64,000 nucleotides of DNA. It comes from Herbidospora galbida. GTDB lineage: Bacteria > Actinomycetota > Actinomycetes > Streptosporangiales > Streptosporangiaceae. Positions 9,201 through 17,491 of this stretch are shown one piece after another. The number at the start of each line of letters is the position of its first letter. Position 1 is the first letter of the stretch. Both the position numbers and the translations under genes were made by a program. Where the stretch lies: contig NZ_SZQA01000004.1 in NCBI RefSeq assembly GCF_005233835.1, positions 184,070 to 248,069 on the forward strand. Direction: 5' to 3'. Below the pieces are notes generated by a model, which saw only the letters and a list, made by a program, of their open reading frames with translations, made no database searches and was not told where the DNA came from.

Positions 9201-9563
9201 CAGCCGTTCGACCTGTGGAAGCTGTCGCTCGGCGAGCACACCCTCGTCGGCACGGTGACCGACAAGGCCGGCCGCACCGCGACCGCCGAGGTCAAGTTCA
9301 CGGTGACCACGTCGTACGAGGACCTGGAGACGCTGATCCCCCGGATGCGCGACGCCGGCAAGATCACCGCCAACGGCGCCACGGCGCTGCTGAATCACCT
9401 GCGCGACGCGCAGCACAGCCTCAGCCTGAACAAGCCGTCGGCGGCCAGGTCGGAGCTGAACGGTTTCATCCGCACGCTGTCGCAGCGTGACTACGTCAAG
9501 GACGCGGAGCTCCGCGCGGCCCTCGAAAGGGACGCCAACAAGCTCCTCTCCGAGATCCAGTAG
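6261..9563 (+). CDS. Secreted multidomain glucose/sorbosone dehydrogenase-like protein (PKD and CBM-like modules)
   Basis: A 1,100-residue exported protein. A Sec signal ends near AQAADDP (about residue 28). Residues about 40-520 resemble the PQQ-type sugar dehydrogenase (GSDH) beta-propeller, with GLQTVALDPDFATN and GVRNPFRLDVDPSTGTL. A PKD domain follows (about 531-612, including YEWDVDGDGTFD), then a CBM6-like jelly roll (about 725-840), an Ig-like segment with RQYSTNGGQTW, and a helical C-terminal domain (about 1020-1100). ATG at 6261 has AAGGAG at good spacing. It likely oxidises or binds a cell-surface or environmental sugar. Several residues that bind PQQ could not be confirmed by eye. 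Confidence 0.85.
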   Translation: MQRTRRALGVLVTALALPLGMLGAPAQAADDPAVTWSNYEKITLTKNVGEPVDMAVLPDLRVLHTARTGDLRLTDPSTGITKIVNTLPVYNNSEDGLQTVALDPDFATNKWVYLYYAPRTMTPPYVATTPTGSAPNTLPAGQTDAYWDQWKGYNQLSRFKWDGEKLDLTTEQVIIKVEVQRGQCCHVAGDIDWDADGNLYLGTGDNTPASAPGANGYAPNNDAPGVNPGNDTRRGAGNSNDLRGKILRIKVQADGSYTIPPGNLWPVGTEKTRPEVFVTGVRNPFRLDVDPSTGTLSWADYGPDAGAPNADRGPMGLVEWNTTPTNKPINAGWPYCTGNNFNYNNWNFATNTPREFFDCAAGPVSGSRHNTGIAQLPPATPADLYYGDNNTHQPAEWAGLTDFDPQTGQGPMGGPIYHYDAANPSPYKFPQYWDGKAFFAEFSQDYLAAFTLGGPDGPVTKIEQFFPNKALTTAAMPITDSPIDIEFGPDGALYVLDYGDGFFRANPDSGLYRIDYAADNKTPQPKIKVDKASASAPPLTVNFDASGSTDTEPGALTYEWDVDGDGTFDKTGVQVSHTYAANGLYFARLRVTDSGGKSALTSVEISVGNTAPEVSVNTPGNGGFFDWGQAIPFNLSANDAEDGPNAVCSRMQWNFGLGHDNHAHPETLGTGCTGAWPTPANAPEHGETENIFGVVVISYRDAGANGLPPALGEASIILNPKLQQAEHADIIDGAVDTDDPNASGLGKITSLDPGDSIAWDPVNFAGINSVKVRASGAGTLALRWNSATATPFASVTIPAGAGWQEVTQALTNAPTGTGRLYVTSTGGVDVDSFTYVGGGVADTTAPTVTATPNPAPNANGWNSGNVSVSVTATDNGTVSSRQYSTNGGQTWSNANNPVSITAEGVTTFLYRATDNGGNVSQVGTLTVRIDKTNPTAAISGVTATEYGTGDVVTPVVTGTDAHSGVDTTTATIDGTPVTPGQPFDLWKLSLGEHTLVGTVTDKAGRTATAEVKFTVTTSYEDLETLIPRMRDAGKITANGATALLNHLRDAQHSLSLNKPSAARSELNGFIRTLSQRDYVKDAELRAALERDANKLLSEIQ

Positions 9564-9578
9564 GTAGTACTCCGGAAG

Positions 9579-9613
9579 AAGGTGGGGAGGCCTCCGTGGC
9601 CCCCCACCTTTTT
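9579..9613 (+). terminator. Intrinsic terminator of the dehydrogenase gene
   Basis: A 13-14 bp stem (9579-9592 with 9598-9610, one bulged A) and 5-nt loop is followed by a run of T (9609-9613), starting 16 bases after the stop at 9563. Confidence 0.85.
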
Positions 9614-9629
9614 CCATTCCGGCACGGCG

Positions 9630-9665
9630 AAAAGCGGCGGAAAGGCGAAGAATCGCCTTTCCGCC
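9630..9665 (-). terminator. Terminator of the minus-strand DUF397/XRE operon
   Basis: A perfect 13-bp stem (9636-9648 with 9653-9665) and 4-nt loop, read on the minus strand, is followed by TTTT at 9633-9630. It lies 15 bases past the DUF397 stop. With the plus-strand terminator it forms a back-to-back pair between convergent genes. Confidence 0.8.
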
Positions 9666-9679
9666 ACCTTTGCTAATGC

Positions 9680-9892
9680 CTAGAGGTCGAACTCGCCGCC
9701 CTTCACCCCGTGGACGAACGCGTCCCATTCACCCGGGGTGAACGCGAGGATGGGCCCGGTCGGGTTCTTGGAGTCGCGCAGCGCGATGGCGTGGCCCATC
9801 AAAGCCACCTCCACGCACTGGTCTCCCTGGCTGTTGGACTTCTCGGCCTTGCGCCACGTGGCGGCGGAAACGTCGAGGTCGGTGAACTTCAC
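9680..9892 (-). CDS. DUF397 domain protein
   Basis: A 70-residue protein with the DUF397 signature: ATWRKAEKSNSQGDQCVEVA at the start and VALRDSKxP/FTPGEW-like motifs later (ALRDSKNPTGPILAFTPGEW). The GTG start overlaps the stop of the upstream regulator as GTGA, so translation is coupled. In actinomycetes these small acidic proteins are very commonly paired with an XRE/DUF5753 regulator and act in developmental control; direct partnership with the 9889 gene is inferred from this. Confidence 0.9.
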   Translation of the reverse strand: MKFTDLDVSAATWRKAEKSNSQGDQCVEVALMGHAIALRDSKNPTGPILAFTPGEWDAFVHGVKGGEFDL

Positions 9893-10734
9893 GAGGTCAT
9901 CTCCTTCTCTGCGGATTCGAGTACTTCCAACGACCGTTCCGGGCTGAGTGCCGCGGCCCGTAAGTGGTCGAAGATGTGGGCGCAGCGCCTGAGCTGGTCG
10001 GGCGCCTCCAGGTAGAGTTCGCCGCCCGGGTTCTCGAGCAGCACGACCTCCCCGTCGGCGGGCCCGGCGAAGCTGAGGATGCTGAACGGACTGCCCATGC
10101 CGAGATAGGCGCCACCACGCAGAGAGAGCACCTGGATCGTGATGTTGGGGCGGTTGGCCAGTTCGTGCAGGTGACGGAGTTGCTGGGCCATCACCCGCGG
10201 GCCGCCGACGCGGCGCCAGACCACGCCCTCGTCGAGCACCACCCACATCGCGAAGTCTCGCTGGTCGAGCTTGCGCTGCCGCTGGAGCCGCAGGGCGACC
10301 CGGCGGCCGGTGGCCTTCGGGGTCTCCTCGAGAGCGGCGCTGATGACGGCCCGCGCGTAGTCGGCGGTCTGGAGGAGTCCGGGGATGACCACCGATTCGT
10401 AGTTGCGCACCGACACGGCCTCCCATTCGAGCCCCACGTAGGGGCCGGGGAGGACGTCACCGTAGGCGTGCCACCAGCCGCGATCCCCCGCGTCACGGGC
10501 GAGGTCGGCCAGGGCGGCCCGGTGGGCGGGGTCGACGTCGTAGAGTTCGAGCAGGTCACGAAGGGTTTTGGCGCGGGGTCGGGTGAGCCCGGTCTCGATG
10601 CGGTAGATGGTGGAGAACGCGACACCGAGACGGCCCGCGACCTCCTCGCGGCTGTAGCCCGAGTCGGTGCGCAGGCGGGTCAGTTCACCGGCGAGGCGGC
10701 GTAACCGGATCGTCGGCAGTCGCCCAGTTGCCAT
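9889..10734 (-). CDS. XRE-family regulator with DUF5753
   Basis: A 281-residue protein. A helix-turn-helix (about residues 12-65, GYSREEVAGRLGVAFSTIYR) is followed by the DUF5753 domain (about 95-270), with VIPGLLQTADYARA and a late ANRPNITIQVLSL segment typical of the family. Homologues in Streptomyces influence development and antibiotic production. It heads a two-gene operon with the overlapping DUF397 gene. A pair of direct repeats (10760-10818) lies between it and the divergent transporter and could be its operator. Confidence 0.9.
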   Translation of the reverse strand: MATGRLPTIRLRRLAGELTRLRTDSGYSREEVAGRLGVAFSTIYRIETGLTRPRAKTLRDLLELYDVDPAHRAALADLARDAGDRGWWHAYGDVLPGPYVGLEWEAVSVRNYESVVIPGLLQTADYARAVISAALEETPKATGRRVALRLQRQRKLDQRDFAMWVVLDEGVVWRRVGGPRVMAQQLRHLHELANRPNITIQVLSLRGGAYLGMGSPFSILSFAGPADGEVVLLENPGGELYLEAPDQLRRCAHIFDHLRAAALSPERSLEVLESAEKEMTS

Positions 10735-10759
10735 TGTGCGAATTTCCCCCCAGCCGATT

Positions 10760-10818
10760 TCCAGGTAATGCCGGTGTCACGGAGTCTGCCACGCCGCGTT
10801 AGGGACTCCAGGTAATGC
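10760..10818. repeat. Direct repeats in the divergent XRE/MFS promoter region
   Basis: TCCAGGTAATGC occurs at 10760-10771 and 10807-10818 (47 bp apart), and similarity continues a further dozen bases to a GTCACGG/GTGACGG end. Both lie in the 154-bp gap between divergent genes; a regulator binding site is the simplest reading. Confidence 0.5.
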
Positions 10819-10888
10819 GGATTAGTGACGGTGGACATTTCTGCACCGCCGGAGAATCCCCAGTCCTTCTTGGGGTAGCTGGCCTTGC

Positions 10889-12322
10889 ATGAAGCAGATC
10901 ACGACTGACATTCCCGCGCGGTTAGACCGACTGCCATGGTCGCGTTTCCACTGGCTCGTGCTGCTCGGGCTGGGCACCGTGTGGGTGCTCGACGGTCTCG
11001 AGGTCACCATCGTCGGAGTGATCGGGCCCCGGCTGACGAGCGACGCCGGCGGACTGAACCTGACCGATTCCGAGGTGGGCCTCGCGGCGGGCATCTACGT
11101 GCTCGGCGCGTGCGTCGGCGCGCTCTTCTTCGGCCATCTGACCGACCGGTTCGGGCGGAAGAAGCTGTTCCTGGCGACGCTGGCCCTCTACCTGGCCGCC
11201 ACGGTGGCCACGGCGTTCTCGTTCGAGCCCTGGTACTTCTTCCTGTGCCGGTTCTTCACCGGCGCCGGAATCGGGGGTGAGTACGCCGCCATCAACTCGG
11301 CCATCGACGAGCTGATCCCGGCCCGGCTGCGGGGCCGGATCGACCTGATCATCAACGGTTCCTACTGGCTGGGCACCGTCTTCGGGGCGCTGGTGGCCAT
11401 CCCGCTGCTCAACCCGGAGGTGCTGCCCGAGGACATCGGCTGGCGCGTGCTGTTCGGGCTGGGCGCGATCCTGGGCATCGGCATCCTGCTGATCCGCAGG
11501 CTGGTGCCGGAGAGCCCGCGCTGGCTGTTCATCCACGGCAAGGACGAGGAGGCCGAGAGGATCGTCACCGACATCGAGCGGTCGGTGCACCGGGAGCTGC
11601 CGAAGGCCGACCGGCAGATCACGGTCAACCAGCGCGACCACACCCCGCTGACGGAGGTCGCCAAGACGCTGGTGCGGCGTTATCCGCGGCGTACGGTCGT
11701 CGGGTTGTCGCTGTTCATCGGCCAGGCGTTCCTGTACAACTCCATCTTCTTCACCTACGCCCTGGTGCTCGCCACCTTCTTCGGGGTGCCCGACGGCTCG
11801 ACCCCCTGGTATCTGATCCCCATCGCGATCGGGAACTTCCTGGGGCCGCTGCTGCTGGGCCACTTCTTCGACTCCATCGGCCGCCGTCCGTTGATCGCGG
11901 GCACCTACGTGCTGTCGGGCCTGCTGCTCGTCGGCACGGCCCTGCTGTTCGACGCCGGCGCGCTCGACGCGACGACGCTGACCGTCTGCTGGATGGTGGT
12001 CTTCTTCTTCGCCTCGGCGGGGGCCTCCTCGGCCTACCTGACGGTCTCGGAGATCTTCCCGATGGAGACGAGGGCGCTGGCGATCGCGCTGTTCTACGCG
12101 GTCGGCACCGGCATCGGCGGCATCATCGGGCCGGTGCTGTTCGGCCGGCTCGTGGAGAGCCAGCAGGTCGGGCAGGTGACGGTGGGCTACCTGATCGGGG
12201 CGGGGCTGATGATCGCGGCCGGTCTGGTGCAGTGGTTCCTGGGCGTCGAGGCGGCCCGGCGGTCCCTGGAGGACATCGCCGAGCCGCTCAGCGCTCAGAC
12301 CATCGACCGGGCCCAGGCGTAG
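10889..12322 (+). CDS. MFS transporter, sugar-porter type
   Basis: A 477-residue, 12-helix major facilitator. Diagnostic motifs are GHLTDRFGRKK between helices 2 and 3 and PESPRWLF at the end of the sixth helix, the latter characteristic of the sugar-porter family. The sequence between helices 6 and 7 is charged and cytoplasmic. Substrate may be a sugar, inositol or organic acid, since related MFS carry aromatic acids. Its last 28 bases overlap the convergent acyl-CoA synthetase gene. Confidence 0.85.
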   Translation: MKQITTDIPARLDRLPWSRFHWLVLLGLGTVWVLDGLEVTIVGVIGPRLTSDAGGLNLTDSEVGLAAGIYVLGACVGALFFGHLTDRFGRKKLFLATLALYLAATVATAFSFEPWYFFLCRFFTGAGIGGEYAAINSAIDELIPARLRGRIDLIINGSYWLGTVFGALVAIPLLNPEVLPEDIGWRVLFGLGAILGIGILLIRRLVPESPRWLFIHGKDEEAERIVTDIERSVHRELPKADRQITVNQRDHTPLTEVAKTLVRRYPRRTVVGLSLFIGQAFLYNSIFFTYALVLATFFGVPDGSTPWYLIPIAIGNFLGPLLLGHFFDSIGRRPLIAGTYVLSGLLLVGTALLFDAGALDATTLTVCWMVVFFFASAGASSAYLTVSEIFPMETRALAIALFYAVGTGIGGIIGPVLFGRLVESQQVGQVTVGYLIGAGLMIAAGLVQWFLGVEAARRSLEDIAEPLSAQTIDRAQA

Positions 12323-13851
12323 TCGGCCTTGCCGTTGGCGTGCCGCCGGACCTCGTCGGCCCTGACGAACTCCTTCGGCACCTTGAACCCGGCGAGCCGG
12401 GCGGCGCACGCGTCCTTGAGCGCGGCGTCGTCCGGTTCCCCGGGTTTGCCCGTGTGTACGACCGCCACGACCTCCTGCCCCCACCGCTCGCTGGGCCGCC
12501 CGACCACCAGGGCGTCGACCACGCCCTCGACCTCGCGCAGGACGCCCTCCACCTCTTCGGCGAAGACCTTCTCGCCGGCCGTGTTGATCACCGTGGCCTC
12601 GCGGCCGCGCAGGTCGATCGTGCCGTCCTCCCGCCAGACCGCCCGGTCGCCGGGGATCGCGTATCTCACGCCGCCGACCGTGCGGAAGGTGCGGGCGGTC
12701 TTCTCGGGGTCGCCCAGGTAGCCCAGCGGGATCGGGCCCGAGCGGGCCAGCCAGCCCTCCTCCGGGTCGCCGGGTGACAGGACGCGGGTCTGGTCGGCGC
12801 TCAGGACGACCGTCCACGGACCGGCCTCGAACCTGCCGCCGTCCATGCGGACGGCCGAGTTGCCGGTCTCGGAGGAGCCGAGGGTGTCGACGGTGCGGAC
12901 GCCCGGGACGAGCTCGGACAGGCGGGCGCGCAGGGCCTCTCCCAGGAAGGCCCCGCTGGTGCCGATCATGCCGAGCCTCAGGTCGTACACGCGGCTCTGG
13001 AGCTCTTCCACCAGGGGACGGGCGAAGGCGTCGCCGACGATGACCGTGCCGGTGACGCGCTCGCGTTCGAGGGTGGCCAGCAGGCTGGGGGCGTCGAAGC
13101 GGTCGACGCGGTCGGCGATGACGACGGTCGAGCCGAGGCACCAGCCGTTGAGGGTGAACCAGATGCCGGTGCCGTGCATGAGGGGCGCGGCGGGCAGGAT
13201 GCGGCGGCGGTTCGCCCGCGCGTGGCCCACCAGCTCGTCGAGACTCCCGAACGAGGATCCGTCTCGGCGGCGGATCCCGACCGGGCCGTCGAGCAGGTCC
13301 CCGATGCGCCACACGACGCCCTTGGGCATGCCGGTCGTGCCGCCCGTGTAGATGATGTGGTGATCGTCGGGCGAGGGGGCGGCCGGCACCGGGCCGGGCG
13401 ACGCGGCGGCCAGCGCCTCCTCATAGGGCAGGGCTCCGGGCACCAGGGGGTGGCCCGAGTCGTCCATGACCTGGAGCAGGAGGGCCGACGGCGGCGCGGT
13501 CCGCGCGACCAGCGGCGCGAACGCCGCGTGGAAGACGACGACGGCCGGTCCGGCGTCGGCGAACAGGTAGGCCAGTTCGTCGGCCGTGTAGCGGTAGTTG
13601 ACGTTGAACGGGGTCACCCGGGCCTTGTGGGCGCCGAGCAGGGCCTCCAGGTATTCGGGGCCGTTGTGCAGATAGACGGCCATCCGCGCGCCCGGCCCGA
13701 GGCCCCGGGAGTGCAGCAGGTTGCCCAGCCGCCGGGTGCGTTCGGTCACGGTCTGCCAGGTGGCCCGCCGGTCGCGCCACACCAGGCACTCCCGGTCGGG
13801 GACCGCCGTCGCGATCGCCTCATGCAGCGTGGCCAGGTCGAACTGGGTCAC
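12295..13851 (-). CDS. Acyl-CoA synthetase (AMP-forming, FadD-like)
   Basis: A 518-residue member of the ANL superfamily that adenylates a carboxylic acid and transfers it to CoA. The ATP/AMP motif IIYTGGTTGMPKG lies near residue 170. The C-terminal subdomain contains GREATVINTAGEKVFAEEVE and ends with NGKADY, carrying the usual catalytic-lysine region. The GTG start at 13851 follows GGAGGG. The acid substrate cannot be told. Two direct repeats sit immediately upstream and may be an operator. Confidence 0.88.
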   Translation of the reverse strand: MTQFDLATLHEAIATAVPDRECLVWRDRRATWQTVTERTRRLGNLLHSRGLGPGARMAVYLHNGPEYLEALLGAHKARVTPFNVNYRYTADELAYLFADAGPAVVVFHAAFAPLVARTAPPSALLLQVMDDSGHPLVPGALPYEEALAAASPGPVPAAPSPDDHHIIYTGGTTGMPKGVVWRIGDLLDGPVGIRRRDGSSFGSLDELVGHARANRRRILPAAPLMHGTGIWFTLNGWCLGSTVVIADRVDRFDAPSLLATLERERVTGTVIVGDAFARPLVEELQSRVYDLRLGMIGTSGAFLGEALRARLSELVPGVRTVDTLGSSETGNSAVRMDGGRFEAGPWTVVLSADQTRVLSPGDPEEGWLARSGPIPLGYLGDPEKTARTFRTVGGVRYAIPGDRAVWREDGTIDLRGREATVINTAGEKVFAEEVEGVLREVEGVVDALVVGRPSERWGQEVVAVVHTGKPGEPDDAALKDACAARLAGFKVPKEFVRADEVRRHANGKADYAWARSMV

Positions 13852-13860
13852 CGCACGCCC

Positions 13861-13884
13861 TCCAGAACAATAGTCCAGAACAAT
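13861..13884 (-). promoter_or_regulatory. Tandem 11-bp repeats before the acyl-CoA synthetase gene
   Basis: TCCAGAACAAT is repeated exactly at 13861-13871 and 13874-13884 (13-bp period), directly before the GTG start at 13851. Such spacing suits a repressor site, but the repeat is not a clear palindrome and matches no operator I can name with confidence. Confidence 0.45.
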
Positions 13885-13899
13885 CGTCTGCGACCATTC

Positions 13900-13920
13900 T
13901 CACACAAACCGCATGTGTGA
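13900..13920. promoter_or_regulatory. Inverted repeat in divergent promoter region
   Basis: TCACACA (13900-13906) and TGTGTGA (13914-13920) are 7-bp arms around a 7-bp spacer, a CRP/GntR-like geometry. A second short palindrome, CCCATATGGG, is at 13930-13939. Both lie between the acyl-CoA synthetase and the small basic protein. Confidence 0.35.
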
Positions 13921-13995
13921 TTACTTTCGCCCATATGGGTATGAATGTCACCGATGACACACAGAGCGTCATCAAAGCCACTTTCGGGGGAAAAT

Positions 13996-14235
13996 ATGGC
14001 TGAAATGCCTCAGAAGCGCCAGCCCAAGGTCTCGGGCAAGGCCAAGCGCGCCACCATCAAGGACCAGCGTGCGGCCAAGCAGGACAAGCGCGAGGGCGGC
14101 GACAACCGTCCCGAGCGTGAGGGCATGGGCGGCGGTTCGATGGGCAACCGCGTGAGCGGCGGGGAGAGCCGGCAGCCGGGGCACTCCTCGCAGCAGCAGC
14201 ATCAGCAGCGCCAGGGTGGTCAGCAGCACCACTGA
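13996..14235 (+). CDS. Small basic, disordered protein of unknown function
   Basis: A 79-residue, Lys/Arg/Gln/Gly-rich low-complexity protein beginning MAEMPQKRQPKVSGKAKRAT and ending in Gln/His-rich repeats. No membrane segment or fold is apparent; it could bind nucleic acid. ATG at 13996 is preferred because GGGGGAA precedes it; an in-frame ATG at 13945 lacks one. A 12-bp hairpin follows, suggesting an independent transcript. Confidence 0.65.
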   Translation: MAEMPQKRQPKVSGKAKRATIKDQRAAKQDKREGGDNRPEREGMGGGSMGNRVSGGESRQPGHSSQQQHQQRQGGQQHH

Positions 14236-14260
14236 CCTGCCTAGTGGGGGTCTGAGGTGA

Positions 14261-14296
14261 AGGCTCGGGGAAGGGGGCGACCCGTTCCCCGAGCCT
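14261..14296 (+). terminator. Hairpin between the small basic gene and the tricorn gene
   Basis: A perfect 12-bp stem (14261-14272 with 14285-14296) with extra G/C pairing in the loop, followed by TGTTCCGCTTTT. It probably terminates the small-protein transcript just before the tricorn protease gene. Confidence 0.6.
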
Positions 14297-14318
14297 GTTC
14301 CGCTTTTCAGGGAGACGG

Positions 14319-17300
14319 ATGGCCGGCTATCTGCGCTTTCCCACGATCTTCCGCGACGTGGTGGTCTTCGCCGCCGAGGACGACCTCTGGATGGTGCACG
14401 CCGACGGCGGCCGCGCCTTCCGGCTGACCGCCGGGGTCGCCGAGGCCGCCTACCCGCGCCTGTCCCCCGACGGCACCCAGATCGCCTTCGTCGGCCGCGA
14501 GGAGGGGCCCGAGGAGGTGTACGTCATGCCGGCCGACGGCGGCGCCGCCGAACGCCTCACCTTCCACGGCGCCGACTGCCAGGTCACCGGCTGGGACCCG
14601 CACGGCGCGATCGTCTACACCAGCGACGAGGGCCAGCCCTTCCACGGCTACCGCTGGCTGCACCGGGTCGTCCCGGGCGGCGTGCCGGAGCCGCTGCCCT
14701 ACGGCCCCGCCTCCGCCATCACCTACGGCCCCGGCGGGATCGTGCTCGGCCGCAACACCTCCGACCCGGCCCGCTGGAAGCGCTACCGGGGCGGCACGGT
14801 CGGCGACCTGTGGATCGGCGCGCGGCGCTTCCGCCGCCTGATCGCCCTCCCGGGCAACCTCGCCTCGCCGTGCTGGGTGGACGACCGCGTCTTCTTCCTG
14901 TCCGACCACGAGGGCGTCGGCAACGTCTACTCGTGCTCCCCCGACGGCGGCGACCTGCGCCGGCACACCGACCACGGCGACTACTACGCCCGCAACCTGT
15001 CCTCCGACGGGCGGCGGCTGGTCTACCACTGCGGCGCCGAGCTGTTCCTGCTCGACCCGGGCGCCGACGAGCCGCGCCGCATCGACGTGCGGCTCGGCAG
15101 TTCGCTGACCCAGCGCAACCGCCGGTTCGTGCCGGCCGCGAACTTCCTCGACAGCGCCACCCTCAGCCCCGACGGCTCGCGGCTGGCCGTCACGACCCGG
15201 GGCAAGGCCTTCTCCTTCGCCTGCTGGGAGGGCCCGGTGCTCCAGCACGGCGAGCCCGACGGCGTCCGCTACCGGTTCCTGACCTGGCTCGACGACGACG
15301 GCGAACGGCTCGTCGCGGCGGCCAGCGACGACGCCGACCGCGAGGTGCTGGTCGTGCTGTCGCACGAGGAGCCGGTCAGGCTCGACGGCGCCGACACCGG
15401 CCGGATCACCGAACTGGAGGTCTCCCCCCGGGGCGACCGGTTCGCCGTCACCAACCACCGCAACGAACTACTGGTCGTAGAACTGCACGACGACGGGGCG
15501 ACGGTGACCGAGGTGGAGGCCAGCCCGTTCGGCGCCATCGAGGACCCGGCGTGGTCGCCCGACGGGACGTGGCTCGCGTACGCGTGCCCGGTCGCCCGGC
15601 AGACCACCATCATCAAGCTGTTCAACGCCGAGACCGGCGAGATCGCCCCCGCGACCGACCCGGTGCTCGTCGACCGGCGGCCCGCCTTCGACCCCGAGGG
15701 CCGCTACCTCTACTTCATCGGGCAGCGGGTGTTCAACGCCGTCTACGACGAGCTCCAGTTCGACCTGGGCTTCCCGATGGGAACCCGCCCCTACGCCGTG
15801 GCGCTGCGCGAGGGGGTCGGGTCGCCGTTCGTGCCGGAGCCCCGGCCGCTCGACCACGAGGACAACGAGGAACCCGACTTCGAGATCCACACCGACGGCC
15901 TGCCCCGGCGGATCGTGGCCTTCCCGGTCGAGGAGAACCGCTACGAACGGGTCGCGGGTCTGAAGGGCAAGGTCATCTACACCACGACCCCGGTGGTCGG
16001 CGACCACGGCTCGACCCTCCACTGCTACGAGTTCGCCAAGCAGAAGGCCGAGGAGCTCGTCTCCGACGTGGCCGACTTCAGCCTCGGCCGCGACCACTCG
16101 ACCCTGCTCTACCGGTCGGGCGACCGGCTGCGCGTCGTCAAGGCCGGGGAGTCGCCCTCGGAGGACGACGAGACCGACCGCAACGACGGCTGGATCGACC
16201 TCGACCGCGTGAAGGTGTCGGTCGCGCCCGAGGCGGAGTGGCGGCAGATGTTCCGCGAGGCGTGGCGGCTGCAGCGCGAGAATTTCTGGGACGAGGACAT
16301 GGCCGGCATCGACTGGGACGGCGTCTACGCCCGCTACCTGCCGCTGGTCGACCGGGTCGGCACCCGGGGCGAGTTCTCCGACCTGCTGTGGGAGCTGCTG
16401 GGCGAACTCGGCACCTCCCACGCCTTCGAGTCGGGCGGGGAGTACCGCGACCGCCCCCACTACTGGCAGGGCAAGCTCGGCGTCGACTGGCTGTACGAGG
16501 ACGGCCGCTACATCATCGGCCGCATCGTCACCGGCGACCCGTGGAACCCGCTCGCGACCTCGCCGCTGAACCGCCTGGGGGTCGACGCCCTCCCCGGCGA
16601 CGTCGTCACCGCCATCAACGGGGTGCCCGTCGGCCCCGACGCCTCACCCGGGCGGCTGCTGGTCAACCTCGCCGACGAGGAGGTCGAGCTGACCCTCGAA
16701 CGCGACGACGAATACCACCTCGTGGTCGTGCGGGCCCTGTGCGACGAGCAGCCGGCCCGCTACCGCGACTGGGTCAACGCCAACCGCCGGCTCGTCCACG
16801 AGCACACCTCCGGGCGGGTCGGCTACGTCCACGTCCCCGACATGGGCCCCGACGGCTTCGCCGAGTTCCACCGGGGCTTCCTGACCGAGTACGACCGCGA
16901 GGCCCTCATCGTCGACGTGCGGTTCAACGGCGGGGGGAATGTGTCGGCGCTGCTGCTGGAGAAGCTGTCGCGGCGGCGGCTCGGCTACGACTTCCCGCGC
17001 TGGGGCGTGCCCGCGCCCTACCCCGACGAGTCGCCCCGCGGGCCCATCGTCGGCCTGACGAACGAGTGGGCCGGGTCGGACGGCGACATCTTCTGCCACA
17101 CCTTCAAGCTGCTCGGGCTCGGGACGCTGGTCGGCAGGCGCACCTGGGGCGGGGTCGTCGGCGTCTGGCCCCGCCACCGCCTGGCCGACGGGACGCTGAC
17201 CACGCAGCCGGAGTTCTCCTTCGCGTTCGACGACGTCGGCTGGCGGGTGGAGAACTACGGCGCCGACCCCGACGTGGAGGTCGACATCACCCCGCAGGAG

Positions 17301-17486
17301 TACGCGATGGGGGTCGACGCCCAGCTGGAGCGGGCCGTCGAGATCGCGCTCGACCTGCTCGGGCAGGCCCCCGCCCACACCGCCAACCCGGCCGACCGCC
17401 CCCGCCGTGTGGTGCCCACACTGCCGCCCCGGGTGGCCGCCTGGCGGGAAAGCGACGATCGCCGTGGTCGGGGTCGGCTAGCGTAG
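14319..17486 (+). CDS. Tricorn protease homologue (S41)
   Basis: A 1,055-residue cytosolic protease predicted to degrade oligopeptides released by other proteases. N-terminal beta-propeller blades carry repeated [20 protein letters not shown] motifs, followed by a PDZ-like segment and the S41 catalytic core. The archaeal catalytic tetrad (Ser745, His746, Ser965, Glu1023, recalled from the Thermoplasma structure) maps with identical spacing to Ser700-His701 (GTSH), Ser920 (NEWAGSDGD) and Glu978 (VENYG). This is strong evidence of activity. Five bases separate its stop from the next gene, and the following two genes form a tight run. Confidence 0.95.
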   Translation: MAGYLRFPTIFRDVVVFAAEDDLWMVHADGGRAFRLTAGVAEAAYPRLSPDGTQIAFVGREEGPEEVYVMPADGGAAERLTFHGADCQVTGWDPHGAIVYTSDEGQPFHGYRWLHRVVPGGVPEPLPYGPASAITYGPGGIVLGRNTSDPARWKRYRGGTVGDLWIGARRFRRLIALPGNLASPCWVDDRVFFLSDHEGVGNVYSCSPDGGDLRRHTDHGDYYARNLSSDGRRLVYHCGAELFLLDPGADEPRRIDVRLGSSLTQRNRRFVPAANFLDSATLSPDGSRLAVTTRGKAFSFACWEGPVLQHGEPDGVRYRFLTWLDDDGERLVAAASDDADREVLVVLSHEEPVRLDGADTGRITELEVSPRGDRFAVTNHRNELLVVELHDDGATVTEVEASPFGAIEDPAWSPDGTWLAYACPVARQTTIIKLFNAETGEIAPATDPVLVDRRPAFDPEGRYLYFIGQRVFNAVYDELQFDLGFPMGTRPYAVALREGVGSPFVPEPRPLDHEDNEEPDFEIHTDGLPRRIVAFPVEENRYERVAGLKGKVIYTTTPVVGDHGSTLHCYEFAKQKAEELVSDVADFSLGRDHSTLLYRSGDRLRVVKAGESPSEDDETDRNDGWIDLDRVKVSVAPEAEWRQMFREAWRLQRENFWDEDMAGIDWDGVYARYLPLVDRVGTRGEFSDLLWELLGELGTSHAFESGGEYRDRPHYWQGKLGVDWLYEDGRYIIGRIVTGDPWNPLATSPLNRLGVDALPGDVVTAINGVPVGPDASPGRLLVNLADEEVELTLERDDEYHLVVVRALCDEQPARYRDWVNANRRLVHEHTSGRVGYVHVPDMGPDGFAEFHRGFLTEYDREALIVDVRFNGGGNVSALLLEKLSRRRLGYDFPRWGVPAPYPDESPRGPIVGLTNEWAGSDGDIFCHTFKLLGLGTLVGRRTWGGVVGVWPRHRLADGTLTTQPEFSFAFDDVGWRVENYGADPDVEVDITPQEYAMGVDAQLERAVEIALDLLGQAPAHTANPADRPRRVVPTLPPRVAAWRESDDRRGRGRLA

Positions 17487-17491
17487 GCCGG

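Noticed and set aside
6315..9728. 1,137-codon minus-strand frame opposite the secreted dehydrogenase
   Set aside because: It is an Arg/Val/Gly/Asp-rich shadow produced by G/C third-position bias; the plus strand has recognisable domains, signal peptide and ribosome site.
14810..17491. Plus-strand extension upstream of the beta-lactamase-like lipoprotein
   Set aside because: The long in-frame stretch is an Arg/Pro-rich out-of-frame reading of the tricorn gene; the lipoprotein signal begins at GTG 17492.
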